Notes: a model not told the origin generated them from the sequence alone. 61,163 nucleotides of DNA from JBDSKH01 sp050245915 (GCA_050245915.1 JBFWWZ010000012.1:1-61163); one strand, 5' to 3'. Positions 27,596 through 39,496 are shown, numbered from the stretch's first letter. Made by a program: numbers and translations.

Positions 27596-28294
27596 ATGCC
27601 CGCCACCGCACTCCCCAGCACCGGCGACCCCGCTCCGCGCGGCAAGGTCGGCTGCGACACCAGCGACATGGTGATGATCCACAACCTCTACCGCAAGGTG
27701 TTCCGTGAGGCCGCCGAACTGGTCGCCGCCGCGAAAGACGCCGGCACCGCTCGAGCCGCCGTGCTCTCCGACCACCTGGTGGAGCTGGCCGACTCCGTGC
27801 ATCACCACCACCACACCGAAGGTGTCACGCTCTGGGACCAGCTCGAGGCGGCGGCACCGGGTTGCGAGGCCCACGTCGAGCGCATGAAGGCCGAGCACGT
27901 CGCCCTCAGCGCCTCCCTCGACGATCTGACGGCCCTGCTGCCCGCCTGGCGCGCGTCCGCGTCCCCCGAGGATCACGCCGCGGTCGTGCACGCGCTCGAC
28001 GGCGTGCTCGCGGGCCTCAGCGAGCATCTGGGCGACGAGGAGCAGAGCATCCTCCCGATCGCCGCCGCGTCGATGACGCAGACCGACTGGGACAAGATCG
28101 GCGAGATGGGTCGGGCGGGCACCCCGCGTGACAAGCAGTTCGTGCAGCTCGGCTACATCCTCGACTCGATGCCGGATGCAGAGCGCGAGGCCTGGCGCAG
28201 GAAGAACCTGCCCGCTCCCGTCTGGCTGCTGTACAAGCTCTTCGGCAGGCGCCAGTACGAGAAGCACCGCGCCCTCGTCTACGGCACCGCCTAG
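27596..28294 (+). CDS. Hemerythrin-like HHE-domain protein
   Basis: 232-aa helical protein with a hemerythrin HHE cation-binding pattern. His29 lies in MIHNLYRKVFR, a run of five His (69-73) followed by Glu75 in SVHHHHHTEGVTLWD, then HVERMKAEHVAL and LSEHLGDEEQSILP. The C-terminal third (RKNLPAPVWLLYKLFGRRQYEKHR) is a membrane-associated-looking amphipathic tail found in similar actinobacterial proteins. Likely binds a di-iron centre and oxygen or NO. ATG 27596 is leaderless; the frame continues upstream only through the VOC gene. Stop shares CTAG with the convergent gene. Confidence 0.8.
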   Translation: MPATALPSTGDPAPRGKVGCDTSDMVMIHNLYRKVFREAAELVAAAKDAGTARAAVLSDHLVELADSVHHHHHTEGVTLWDQLEAAAPGCEAHVERMKAEHVALSASLDDLTALLPAWRASASPEDHAAVVHALDGVLAGLSEHLGDEEQSILPIAAASMTQTDWDKIGEMGRAGTPRDKQFVQLGYILDSMPDAEREAWRRKNLPAPVWLLYKLFGRRQYEKHRALVYGTA

Positions 28295-28914
28295 AGCGCG
28301 AGGTCGAGCAGCAGCATCCCGCCCTGATACGCGGCCGCGGTGACGACCGCGGCGCCGGTGAGTGTGGCGAGTCCGCCTGGCGTCAATCCACGCACGCTCG
28401 CCGTCAGCCAGGCGAGCAGCAGCCCCAGCCCGAGCAGCACCACCCAGCTCCCCGTGTAGTCGGGGATGGCGGCGAGACCGCGGATCGCATCACCCGCCAC
28501 GATGCCGGTGAGCACGCCGGCGGCGAGAGCAGCCGACATCCGCTCGCGTCCGCGCAGCAACGACGTGGCGACACCGACGACCGGACCCGCCACGAGCCCG
28601 ATCGCCGCCCACACCAGCTCCAGATCCGGGTAGCCGCGCAGGGTGGAGACCAGCGAATAGCCGGCGCTCATCGCGACGAACGCCAGTGCGCCGGTCACCG
28701 CCGCGGCACGCGGCGTCAGCCGGGTCGTCCAGATCAGCGCGACCGCGGGGATCGTCCAGGCGGCGACCGAGTTGCCGAGAGCGTTCCAGGTTCCGGGGAG
28801 CAGCTGGAGGAACGACGTGGCACCGCCCCAGGCCGCGGCTCCGAGCACGGCGACGGCGGCGCGGGACACGACTCCCGGTTCGGGGGCGGGGATCGGGACG
28901 GACGGGGACACCAT
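28291..28914 (-). CDS. Membrane protein of unknown function (possibly DUF6518)
   Basis: 207-aa integral membrane protein with about six hydrophobic segments and short loops. Motifs: AAWGGATSFLQLLPGTWNALGN, and RGYPDLELVWAAIGLVAGP. The layout (a near-N-terminal helix with LPGTWNALGNS, then paired helices) recalls small actinobacterial membrane families; DUF6518 comes to mind from memory and is not verified. ATG 28914 is chosen over an upstream TTG (28926). Function unknown. About 190 nt separate it from uvrA; that gap shows only the uvrA promoter. Confidence 0.75.
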   Translation of the reverse strand: MVSPSVPIPAPEPGVVSRAAVAVLGAAAWGGATSFLQLLPGTWNALGNSVAAWTIPAVALIWTTRLTPRAAAVTGALAFVAMSAGYSLVSTLRGYPDLELVWAAIGLVAGPVVGVATSLLRGRERMSAALAAGVLTGIVAGDAIRGLAAIPDYTGSWVVLLGLGLLLAWLTASVRGLTPGGLATLTGAAVVTAAAYQGGMLLLDLAL

Positions 28915-29089
28915 GACGCCAGTCAACCCGAGCGCGCGGGTCGGGCGCGTCCGCCCCGGGTCGCGACCGCGTCATCCTGAAGTCGGATCCCGGGGTGAGA
29001 AAGCAGCACCAGAGCGCCCCGCATGCACGCTCGCCGCGAACATGGGCGGCAGAGTGCTGCCTCACCCGGTGGAATGTCGGTGGCCTCCG

Positions 29090-29095
29090 TAGACT
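29090..29095 (+). promoter_or_regulatory. -10 box TAGACT for uvrA
   Basis: TAGACT followed by 9 nt that contain GGGAGGA, then ATG 29105. The leader is very short, if any. No LexA-type box was recognised nearby. Confidence 0.45.
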
Positions 29096-29104
29096 TGGGA
29101 GGAC

Positions 29105-32010
<2,906 letters not shown>

Positions 32011-32011
<1 letters not shown>

Positions 32012-32055
32012 CGTGGCGCGCCCAGACATGGCGCGTGCAGACATGGCGCGTGCAG
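32011..32055 (+). repeat. Three tandem 15-bp repeats carrying three in-frame uvrC starts
   Basis: ACGTGGCGCGCCCAG (32011-32025), ACATGGCGCGTGCAG (32026-32040) and an exact second copy (32041-32055). Each contains a start codon in the uvrC frame (GTG 32013, ATG 32028, ATG 32043). The first unit overlaps the last base of the uvrA stop. Encodes MARPDMARADMARA. Confidence 0.85.
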
Positions 32056-33956
32056 AGGCGATCGCGTGGCGCCCGAAGCCGAGCGAGATCCCCACCCAGC
32101 CCGGGGTCTACCGGTTCCGGGATGCCACGGGTCGCGTCCTCTACGTCGGCAAGGCCGTGAACCTGCGGTCCCGGCTCGGCAACTACTTCCAGCCGCTGCG
32201 GAGCCTGCACGAACGCACCCGGCACATGGTGCTGAGCGCGTCGAGCGTCGAGTGGACGACGGTCGCCAGCGACTTCGAGGCGCTGCAGCTGGAGTACACC
32301 TGGATCAAGGAGTTCGTCCCGCCGTACAACGTGAAGTTCCGGGACGACAAGACCTACCCGTTCATGGCGATCACTCTGGCCGACGAGGGCCCGCGCGTCA
32401 TGGTCACCCGCAACCGCAAGATCCCCGGCGCGAGGTACTTCGGGCCTTACCCGAAGATCTGGGCGGTGCGCGAGACCATCGAGCTGATGATCAAGGCGTT
32501 CCCGATGCGCACCTGCTCGGACTCGTCCTACAAGCGCGCCATGGCATCCGGCCGGCCCTGTTTCCCCGGTCAGATCGGGCGGTGCGGCGGTCCGTGCTCG
32601 ATGACGGTGTCGGTCGAGGAGCACCGCACGATCGTCGACCAGTTCGTGGCGTTCATGGCCAGTCACGACCGCACTGTGATCACCCGGCTGCAGCGCGACA
32701 TGAAGCGCGCCAGCGACGCGCAGGAGTACGAGGAGGCCGCGAAGCTGCGCGACCGGATCGTCGCGCTCGAGAACGTGCTCGAGAAGAGCGCGGTGGTCCT
32801 CCCGGACGGGGTCGACACGGATGTGTTCGGCATCGCCCATGACGAGCTAGCCGCGGCCGTGCAGCAGTTCGTGGTGCGCGGCGGCCGGGTGCGCGGTGTG
32901 CGCAGCTGGGTCGTCGACAAAGAGCTCGACGTGCCCCTCGGCGAGCTCGTGGAGTCGGTGCTCGAGAGCGCCTACGAGACGGAACCGCCGCCGCACGAGA
33001 TCATCGTGCCCGCACTGCCCGACGACGCCGCCGCACTCGAGACCTGGCTCGCCGGGATGCGGCCCCGCGGCGGCGTGGTGTCGTTGCGCACCGCGCAGCG
33101 CGGTGACAAGGCCAAGGTCCTCGAGACGGCGACCATCAACGCCCGGCAGGCTCTCGCGCTGTACAAGACCCGCCGCTCCACCGACTACGTGTCGCGCAGC
33201 ACCGCGCTGGGCGACATCCAGGATGCCCTGGGGCTCGACGAGGCGCCGCTGCGGATGGAGTGCTACGACGTCTCCCACCTCGGCGGCACCAACATCGTCG
33301 CCTCGATGGTGGTGTTCGAGGACGCCCTCCCGCTGAAGAGCGCGTACCGCAAGTTCGCGATCCCGGAGTATGTCGACGACACCGAGGCGATCTACCAGGT
33401 GCTGTCACGGCGGCTCGCGCGCCTGGAGAGCGATGAGCGCGTGACCGATGAGGACCCTGAGACCGGCGCCGTCAAGCGCAAGCGCTTCGCCTACCGTCCC
33501 GGCCTGATCATCGTCGACGGCGGTCAGCCGCAGGTCGAGGCGGCACAGCGTGCGCTCGACGACGCCGGTGTCTCCGACATCCCGGTCTGCGGGCTGGCGA
33601 AGCGGCTCGAGGAGATCTGGCAGCCGGGCGCGGACTTCCCCGTCATCCTGCCCCGCAACAGCGAAGCCCTGTTCCTGCTGCAGCGCATCCGGGACGAGGC
33701 CCACCGTTTTGCGATCACGTTCCAGCGGCAGAAGCGCAAGAACGACCTGGCATCCCAGCTGGCCGAGATCCCCGGCCTCGGGCCTGCCCGGGTGAAGGTG
33801 CTGCTGCGGCACTTCGGCTCGGTGAAGAAGCTCCGCGCGGCTGCTCCCGCCGAGATCGCGGACGTCAAGGGCATCGGACCTGCGCTGGCAGCCGCGATCG
33901 TCGGTAGGCTGGGCATCGGATCGGTCGAGCGAGACGAGGAGCAGCCAGTCGGATGA
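32013..33956 (+). CDS. uvrC: Excinuclease ABC subunit C
   Basis: Makes both incisions around the lesion. From GTG 32013 the protein is 647 aa; ATG 32028 and ATG 32043 are alternative starts created by a tandem repeat. GGAAGG 9 nt before 32013 favours the first. Domains: GIY-YIG nuclease (PGVYRFRDATGRVLYVGKA), UVR motif (SDAQEYEEAAKLRDRIVALE), RNase H-like C-terminal nuclease (MECYDVSHLGG, LIIVDGGQPQ) and tandem helix-hairpin-helix (IPGLGPARVKVLLRHFGS, VKGIGPALAAAI). Overlaps rapZ by four bases (ATGA). Confidence 0.96.
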   Translation: MARPDMARADMARAEAIAWRPKPSEIPTQPGVYRFRDATGRVLYVGKAVNLRSRLGNYFQPLRSLHERTRHMVLSASSVEWTTVASDFEALQLEYTWIKEFVPPYNVKFRDDKTYPFMAITLADEGPRVMVTRNRKIPGARYFGPYPKIWAVRETIELMIKAFPMRTCSDSSYKRAMASGRPCFPGQIGRCGGPCSMTVSVEEHRTIVDQFVAFMASHDRTVITRLQRDMKRASDAQEYEEAAKLRDRIVALENVLEKSAVVLPDGVDTDVFGIAHDELAAAVQQFVVRGGRVRGVRSWVVDKELDVPLGELVESVLESAYETEPPPHEIIVPALPDDAAALETWLAGMRPRGGVVSLRTAQRGDKAKVLETATINARQALALYKTRRSTDYVSRSTALGDIQDALGLDEAPLRMECYDVSHLGGTNIVASMVVFEDALPLKSAYRKFAIPEYVDDTEAIYQVLSRRLARLESDERVTDEDPETGAVKRKRFAYRPGLIIVDGGQPQVEAAQRALDDAGVSDIPVCGLAKRLEEIWQPGADFPVILPRNSEALFLLQRIRDEAHRFAITFQRQKRKNDLASQLAEIPGLGPARVKVLLRHFGSVKKLRAAAPAEIADVKGIGPALAAAIVGRLGIGSVERDEEQPVG

Positions 33957-34828
33957 GCCCCTCCAAGGTCTCGCGCGAGATGCTCATCGTCACGGGCATG
34001 TCCGGCGCGGGCCGGTCCACCGTCGGCAACGCTCTCGAAGACCTCGGCTGGTACGTCGTCGACAACCTGCCTCCGCAGATGCTCAAGCCGCTCGTCGACC
34101 TCGCCGGGCACACCGGGGAGGCGATCCCGAAGGTCGCGGCGATGGTCGATGTGCGCGGCGGCAAGCTGTTCGCCGACCTGCTCGGCGAGCTCGAGATCCT
34201 GCGTCGCAAGACCCACGTCCGCGTCCTGTTCCTGGATGCCACCGACGCCACGCTGGTCCGTCGCTTCGAGCAGGTGCGCCGCCCGCACCCGCTGCAGGGC
34301 GACGGCACCCTCCTCGACGGCATCACGGCGGAACGCTCCCGCATGTCGGAGCTGCGCGAGCTGAGCGACTTCATCATCGACACCACCGACCTCAACATCC
34401 ACCAGCTCGCCACCCGAGTTCAGGAGATGTTCGCCGACGAGGCGGAGGTCGCCACCCGGCTCACGGTGATGAGCTTCGGGTTCAAATACGGTCTTCCCCC
34501 GGACGCCGACCTGGTCGCGGACTGCCGGTTCCTGCCGAACCCGTTCTGGCTGCCCGAGCTGAGCGGCCAGACCGGCCTCGACGATGCGGTGCGCGACTAC
34601 GTGCTCTCGCAGCAGGGGGCGGAGGAGTTCATCGACGCCTACGTCGGTGCGCTCGAGCCGGTACTCGCCGGGTACCGTCGTGAGAACAAGCGGCACGCTA
34701 CGATCGCCTTGGGCTGTACGGGTGGAAAACACCGCTCGGTGGCCATCGCCGAGGAGCTCGGACGCCGGCTCAGCGCGCTGCCCGGCCTGAACGTCAGCGT
34801 GAAGCACCGCGACCTGGGTCGCGAGTAG
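33953..34828 (+). CDS. rapZ: RNase adapter / nucleotide-binding protein RapZ (YvcJ)
   Basis: 291-aa P-loop protein of the RapZ/YvcJ family. In E. coli RapZ tunes GlmS synthesis via RNase E; in Gram-positives the role is less clear. Walker A is GMSGAGRSTVGNALEDLGW, followed by YVVDNLPPQML. The C-terminal domain shows VMSFGFKYGLPPDADLV, FLPNPFW and the basic GCTGGKHRSVAIAEEL. Its usual actinobacterial neighbours are uvrC upstream and yvcK then whiA downstream. Here yvcK is missing: the whiA start follows after 16 nt. Confidence 0.95.
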   Translation: MSPSKVSREMLIVTGMSGAGRSTVGNALEDLGWYVVDNLPPQMLKPLVDLAGHTGEAIPKVAAMVDVRGGKLFADLLGELEILRRKTHVRVLFLDATDATLVRRFEQVRRPHPLQGDGTLLDGITAERSRMSELRELSDFIIDTTDLNIHQLATRVQEMFADEAEVATRLTVMSFGFKYGLPPDADLVADCRFLPNPFWLPELSGQTGLDDAVRDYVLSQQGAEEFIDAYVGALEPVLAGYRRENKRHATIALGCTGGKHRSVAIAEELGRRLSALPGLNVSVKHRDLGRE

Positions 34829-34844
34829 GAAGTAGGAATTCCGC

Positions 34845-35822
34845 GTGGCATTGACCGCCGACGTCAAAGAGGAACTCGCCAAGGTCGAGGTCGGCAAGAC
34901 CACGGTGCGGGCGGCCGAACTGGCGGCACTGCTCCGGTTCTCGGGCGGGCTGCACATCATCTCCAGCCGCATCGCGGTGGAGGCCGAACTCGACTCCCCG
35001 CAGATCGCCCGCCGCCTGCGCAAAGACCTCGCCGAGCTGTACGGGGTGCGCAGCGAGGTGTCGGTGATCTCCGGCAGCAACGTCCGCGCGCACAGCACGT
35101 ACCTGGTCCGGGTCATCGACGGGGGAGAGACCCTTGCGCGGCAGACCGGCCTGCTCGACGCACGTCGACGGCCGGTGCGCGGGCTCCCGAACCGTCTGAC
35201 GACGGGTTCCCGCGAAGAACTGGCGGCGGTGTGGCGCGGGGCGTTCCTCGCCCACGGGTCGCTCACCGACCCGGGGCGGTCCTCCGCGCTCGAGGTCAGC
35301 TGCCCCGGGAACGAGGCGGCGATGGCGCTGGTCGGGGCCGCGGGGCGGCTGAAGATCTCCGCGAAGGCGCGCGAGGTGCGCGGCGTGCACCGGGTCGTGG
35401 TGCGTGACGGCGACCAGATCTCCGCGATGCTGCGCCTGATGGGGGCGGATGCCACGGTCATCGCGTGGGAGGAGCTGCGGCAGCGCCGCGAGGTACGGGC
35501 GACCGCGAACCGGCTCGTGAACTTCGACGACGCGAACCTGCGCCGCAGCGCGCAGGCCGCGGTCGCGGCGTGCGCCCGCGTGGAGCGCGCCCTCGAACTG
35601 CTCGGCGACGAGGTGCCCGACCACCTGCGGTACGCGGGCGAGCTGCGTCTCAGCCACCGCGACGCCAGCCTCGACGAACTGGGGCATTTCGCCGATCCGC
35701 CCATGACGAAGGACGCCGTGGCCGGCCGCATCCGCCGGCTGCTGGCGATGGCCGACAAGCACGCGCAGGATCATGGCCTGCCGGGGACCGACGCGAACTT
35801 GCCAGCCGACTATGTGGAGTAA
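34845..35822 (+). CDS. whiA: DNA-binding protein WhiA
   Basis: 325-aa regulator with an N-terminal LAGLIDADG-homing-endonuclease-like domain without catalytic function, and a C-terminal helix-turn-helix. Motifs: ALTADVKEELAKVEVGK, AAWRGAFLAHGSLTDPG, and C-terminal RHADPPMTKDAVAGRIRRLL-like (ADPPMTKDAVAGRIRRLLAM). In Streptomyces it drives sporulation septation; in non-sporulating Actinobacteria it is thought to link cell division and metabolism. GTG 34845 follows a purine-rich GTAGGAA. Confidence 0.95.
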   Translation: MALTADVKEELAKVEVGKTTVRAAELAALLRFSGGLHIISSRIAVEAELDSPQIARRLRKDLAELYGVRSEVSVISGSNVRAHSTYLVRVIDGGETLARQTGLLDARRRPVRGLPNRLTTGSREELAAVWRGAFLAHGSLTDPGRSSALEVSCPGNEAAMALVGAAGRLKISAKAREVRGVHRVVVRDGDQISAMLRLMGADATVIAWEELRQRREVRATANRLVNFDDANLRRSAQAAVAACARVERALELLGDEVPDHLRYAGELRLSHRDASLDELGHFADPPMTKDAVAGRIRRLLAMADKHAQDHGLPGTDANLPADYVE

Positions 35823-35826
35823 GTCC

Positions 35827-35832
35827 TAGGCT
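35827..35832 (+). promoter_or_regulatory. -10 box TAGGCT, leaderless start of sodA
   Basis: TAGGCT followed by exactly 6 nt and ATG 35839; only 16 nt separate whiA and sodA. Confidence 0.6.
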
Positions 35833-35838
35833 CGACGC

Positions 35839-36438
35839 ATGGCTGACTACACGCTTCCGGACCTTCCCTACGACTACGCAGCCCTCGAGCCGCACATCAG
35901 CGCGCGCATCATGGAACTGCACCACGACAAGCACCACGCGGCCTACGTCGCCGGCGCCAACACCGCCCTCGAGAAGCTCGCAGAGGCTCGCGAGGCGAAC
36001 GACTTCAGCAAGGTGAACCAGTTCTCGAAAGACCTGGCCTTCCACCTGGGCGGTCACGTGAACCACTCGATCTTCTGGACCAACCTCAGCCCGGACGGCG
36101 GCGACAAGCCGGTCGGCGAGCTGGCGTCGGCGATCGACGAGTTCTTCGGCTCGTTCGACAAGTTCCAGGCGCACTTCACCGCCGCCTCGCTGGGTCTGCA
36201 GGGCTCCGGCTGGGGCATCCTCGCCTGGGACTCGGTCGGTCAGCGCCTCATCATCGAGCAGCTGTACGACCAGCAGGGCAACACCCCGCAGACGACCACG
36301 CCGATCCTGCAGCTCGACATGTGGGAGCACGCCTTCTACCTCGACTACGTGAACGTCAAGGCGGACTACATCAAGGCGTTCTGGAACATCGCCAACTGGG
36401 CGAACGCCGCCGAGCGATTCGACGCGGCTCGCTCCTAG
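35839..36438 (+). CDS. sodA: Superoxide dismutase (Mn/Fe family)
   Basis: 199-aa cytoplasmic enzyme that dismutates superoxide. Metal ligands: His28 in MELHHDKHH, a His in LGGHVNHSIFW, and the Asp/His pair in LDMWEHAFYLDYVN. The outer-sphere region GSGWGILAWD and GGHVNH suggest the manganese or cambialistic type rather than strict iron. Length is normal. It sits between whiA and gap, an insertion relative to the usual whiA-gap order. Stop TAG is followed directly by a second TAG that begins a -10 box. Confidence 0.95.
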   Translation: MADYTLPDLPYDYAALEPHISARIMELHHDKHHAAYVAGANTALEKLAEAREANDFSKVNQFSKDLAFHLGGHVNHSIFWTNLSPDGGDKPVGELASAIDEFFGSFDKFQAHFTAASLGLQGSGWGILAWDSVGQRLIIEQLYDQQGNTPQTTTPILQLDMWEHAFYLDYVNVKADYIKAFWNIANWANAAERFDAARS

Positions 36439-36444
36439 TAGGCT
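36439..36444 (+). promoter_or_regulatory. -10 box TAGGCT for gap
   Basis: TAGGCT directly after the sodA stop. The transcript would have a leader of about 78 nt that includes the hairpin 36458-36488. Confidence 0.45.
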
Positions 36445-36457
36445 GAGAGCGGCATCG

Positions 36458-36488
36458 CGGCCGGGCGTCTGTTCGCAGTGCCCGGCCG
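36458..36488 (+). terminator. Hairpin between sodA and gap (terminator or leader element)
   Basis: CGGCCGGGC (36458-36466) pairs perfectly with GCCCGGCCG (36480-36488) around a 13-nt loop. No T tract follows. It could end sodA transcripts or fold in the gap leader; both are inference. Confidence 0.45.
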
Positions 36489-36528
36489 TCTGCACGCCAC
36501 CACCACATCCACCCCAGCTAGGAGCATC

Positions 36529-37536
36529 GTGACCGTCAAGGTTGGCATCAACGGATTCGGCCGCATCGGCCGCAACTTCTTCCGGGCGGCTCTCGCCAAG
36601 GGCAGCGACCTCGAGATCGTCGCCGTCAACGACCTCACCGACAACAAGACCCTCGCCCACCTGCTGAAGTACGACACGATCACCGGTCGTCTCGACGGCG
36701 ACGTCACCTTCGACGAGACCCAGATCATCGTCAACGGTAAGGCGATCAAGGTCTTCGAGGAGAAGGACCCGGCCAACCTGCCCTGGGGCGAACTCGGCGT
36801 CGACCTCGTCATCGAGTCGACCGGCCGCTTCACCAAGTCCGAGGATGCGCGCAAGCACATCGAGGCGGGTGCCAAGAAGGTCATCGTGTCCGCCCCCGCC
36901 ACGGGCTCCGATGTCGCCACCCTGGTGCTCGGCGTGAACGAGGAGACCTACGACCCGGCGACGCACGACATCATCTCCAACGCCTCGTGCACCACGAACT
37001 GCCTCGCCCCGCTCGCCAAGATCTTCATGGACGAGTTCGGCATCGAGCGCGGCCTCATGACCACGGTCCACGCCTACACCGCCGACCAGAACCTGCAGGA
37101 CGGCCCGCACAGCGACCTGCGCCGCGCCCGCGCCGCGGCCGCCAACATCATCCCCACGTCGACGGGTGCCGCGAAGGCGCTCGGCCTCGTCATCCCCGAG
37201 CTGGTCGGCAAACTCGACGGCTACGCGCTCCGCGTCCCGGTGATCACCGGCTCGATCACCGACCTCACCGTGACCGCGACGAAGCCGGTCACCGTCGAGG
37301 CGATCAACGCCGCGTACAAGAAGGCAGCCGAGGGCAAGTACAAGGGGATCCTGAAGTACACCGAAGACGAGATCGTCTCCAGTGACATCGCCGGCGACCC
37401 GCACTCGTCGATCTTCGATGCCAAGCTCACCAAGGTGATCGGCGACCAGGTCAAGGTCGCGTCGTGGTACGACAACGAGTGGGGCTACTCGAACCGCCTC
37501 GTCGACATCACCGAATACGTCGCCGGCAAGCTGTGA
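36529..37536 (+). CDS. gap: Glyceraldehyde-3-phosphate dehydrogenase (type I)
   Basis: 335-aa NAD-dependent glycolytic enzyme forming 1,3-bisphosphoglycerate. NAD motif VGINGFGRIGRNFFRA at the start; active-site Cys154 in SNASCTTNCLAPL; the catalytic His region and WYDNEWGYSNRLVD at the C-terminus. GTG 36529 follows AGGAGC. The frame is open upstream in the leader but lacks homology there. It overlaps pgk by four bases (GTGA) and forms the gap-pgk-tpiA operon. Confidence 0.97.
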   Translation: MTVKVGINGFGRIGRNFFRAALAKGSDLEIVAVNDLTDNKTLAHLLKYDTITGRLDGDVTFDETQIIVNGKAIKVFEEKDPANLPWGELGVDLVIESTGRFTKSEDARKHIEAGAKKVIVSAPATGSDVATLVLGVNEETYDPATHDIISNASCTTNCLAPLAKIFMDEFGIERGLMTTVHAYTADQNLQDGPHSDLRRARAAAANIIPTSTGAAKALGLVIPELVGKLDGYALRVPVITGSITDLTVTATKPVTVEAINAAYKKAAEGKYKGILKYTEDEIVSSDIAGDPHSSIFDAKLTKVIGDQVKVASWYDNEWGYSNRLVDITEYVAGKL

Positions 37537-38711
37537 GCCTGCGGACCATCGACAGCCTCGGCTCGCTCGAGGGCAAGACGGTCCTGCTCCGGTGCGACCT
37601 CAACGTCCCGCTGAAGGACGGCGAGATCACCGACGACGGTCGCGTGCGCGCGTCGGTCCCGACCATCCAGAGGCTTCTGGATGCCGGGGCCACCGTGGTC
37701 GCGATGTCGCACCTGGGCAGGCCAGAGGGCGCGCCCGACCCGAAGTACTCCCTCGAGCCGGTCGCCCGGCGTCTGGGCGAGCTGCTCGGCGAGGACGTGG
37801 CGTTCCCGCAGCCCGGTGACGCGCGCGTGACGCTGCTCGAGAACCTGCGGTTCGATCCGCGCGAGACGTCGAAGGACGCGGGGGAGCGCCAGGCGTTCGC
37901 CGACGAGCTCGCGAAGCTCGGCGACGTCGTCGTTTCGGACGGCTTCGGCGCCGTGCACCGCGCCCACGCCAGCGTGCACGAGCTGCCGGCGACGCTTCCG
38001 AGTGCCGCCGGCCTGCTGATCGCGACGGAACTCGACGTGCTCGAGCGCCTGACGAAAGACCCCGAGAAGCCGTACACCGTGGTCCTCGGCGGTTCGAAGG
38101 TCAGCGACAAGCTCGGCGTGATCGACGCGCTGCTGCCGAAGGTGGACCGGCTGCTGATCGGCGGCGGCATGCTGTTCACCTTCCTCAAGGCGCAGGGCTA
38201 CCCGATCGGCAAGAGCCTGCTGGATGCCGAGGGGCTCTCCGAGGCACGTCGCTACCTGGGGGAGGCGGCCGACCTCGGCGTCGAACTGGTGCTCCCCACC
38301 GACGTCGTCGTCGCATCCGGCTTCTCGGCGGACGCCGGGCACACGGTGGCGCTCGTCGACGGCATCGAGGACACCGAGTTCGGGGCCGACGGCATCGGAC
38401 TCGACATCGGTCCCAACACCGCCGCACGGTTCGCCGGTCTGATCGCGTCGTCGACGACGGTGTTCTGGAACGGCCCGATGGGCGTCTTCGAGTTCCCCGC
38501 GTTCGCGGAGGGCACCCGGACCGTCGCGGAGGCGCTGACGAAGGTGAGCGGGCTGGGTGTCGTGGGTGGCGGCGATTCCGCGGCCGCCATCCGGCAGCTC
38601 GGTTTCTCGGACGACCAGTTCGGCCACGTCTCCACGGGCGGCGGCGCGAGCCTGGAGTTCCTCGAAGGCAAGAAGCTCCCCGGACTGGAGGTCCTCGGAT
38701 GGCAGCCGTGA
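37533..38711 (+). CDS. pgk: Phosphoglycerate kinase
   Basis: 392-aa glycolytic kinase that makes ATP from 1,3-bisphosphoglycerate. Signatures: LLRCDLNVPLKDG, VAMSHLGRPEG, LENLRFDP, DGFGAVHRAHAS, the ATP-binding VVLGGSKVSDKLGVI, and GGGDSAAAIRQLG. GTG 37533 overlaps the gap stop. Its 3' end overlaps tpiA by 13 nt. No fusion to TPI. Typical length. Confidence 0.97.
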   Translation: MSLRTIDSLGSLEGKTVLLRCDLNVPLKDGEITDDGRVRASVPTIQRLLDAGATVVAMSHLGRPEGAPDPKYSLEPVARRLGELLGEDVAFPQPGDARVTLLENLRFDPRETSKDAGERQAFADELAKLGDVVVSDGFGAVHRAHASVHELPATLPSAAGLLIATELDVLERLTKDPEKPYTVVLGGSKVSDKLGVIDALLPKVDRLLIGGGMLFTFLKAQGYPIGKSLLDAEGLSEARRYLGEAADLGVELVLPTDVVVASGFSADAGHTVALVDGIEDTEFGADGIGLDIGPNTAARFAGLIASSTTVFWNGPMGVFEFPAFAEGTRTVAEALTKVSGLGVVGGGDSAAAIRQLGFSDDQFGHVSTGGGASLEFLEGKKLPGLEVLGWQP

Positions 38712-39496
38712 CCGGCACCCGCACCCCGTTCATCGCGGGCAACTGGAAGATGAACCTCGACCACCTGCAGTCGATCGCGTTCGTGCAGAAGCTGTCGTGG
38801 ACCCTGAAAGACGCACGCCACGACTTCGGCGCCGTCGAGGTGGCGGTCTTCCCGCCGTTCACCGATCTGCGCAGCGTGCAGACGCTGGTGGGGGCCGACG
38901 AGCTGCCGGTGCGGTTCGGCGGGCAGGATCTCTCCACCCACGATGAGGGCGCCTACACCGGGGAGATCTCGGGCGCCTTCCTGGCGGCCCTGGACTGCAG
39001 CTACGTGATCATCGGACACTCCGAGCGCCGCCAGTACCACGGGGAGACGGACGAGGTCATCGCCGAGAAGGTGGCGGCCGCCCACCGGCACGGCATCGTC
39101 CCGGTGATCTGCGTCGGCGAGACCGCTGACGACCTCGAGCAGCACGGCCCCAGCGCCGTCCCCGTCGCCCAGCTGCGGGTCGCCCTGGGCGGTGTGAAGA
39201 AGGGCAGCGACATCGTCGTGGCCTACGAGCCCGTGTGGGCGATCGGCTCCGGCCAGGCCGCGACCAGCGAGCAGGCGCAGCAGGTGTGCGCTGCGCTGCG
39301 CGGGGTGATCGCGGAGGTGCTGGGCGACGACGTCGCGGCTGCCACGCGCATCCTGTACGGCGGTTCGGTGAAGGCGGCGAACATCGCCGGCTTCATGCGG
39401 GAGGCGGACATCGACGGCGCTCTCGTGGGCGGCGCGAGCCTGCAGCTCGAGGAGTTCGCCAGCATCGCGCAGTTCCCGAAGCACGTCGGAACCTGA
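38699..39496 (+). CDS. tpiA: Triosephosphate isomerase
   Basis: 265-aa (beta/alpha)8 enzyme interconverting DHAP and glyceraldehyde-3-phosphate. Motifs: FIAGNWKMNLDHL with Asn/Lys of the active site, the catalytic-His region VIIGHSERRQY, the catalytic Glu in VAYEPVWAIGSG, and ILYGGSVKAANI. ATG 38699 lies within the 3' end of pgk. A -10 box for secG follows the stop. Confidence 0.97.
   Translation: MAAVTGTRTPFIAGNWKMNLDHLQSIAFVQKLSWTLKDARHDFGAVEVAVFPPFTDLRSVQTLVGADELPVRFGGQDLSTHDEGAYTGEISGAFLAALDCSYVIIGHSERRQYHGETDEVIAEKVAAAHRHGIVPVICVGETADDLEQHGPSAVPVAQLRVALGGVKKGSDIVVAYEPVWAIGSGQAATSEQAQQVCAALRGVIAEVLGDDVAAATRILYGGSVKAANIAGFMREADIDGALVGGASLQLEEFASIAQFPKHVGT

Noticed and set aside
36478..36528. 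Upstream extension of gap
   Set aside because: Overlaps the sodA-gap hairpin and lacks homology; GTG 36529 has AGGAGC and starts the NAD fold at the normal distance.
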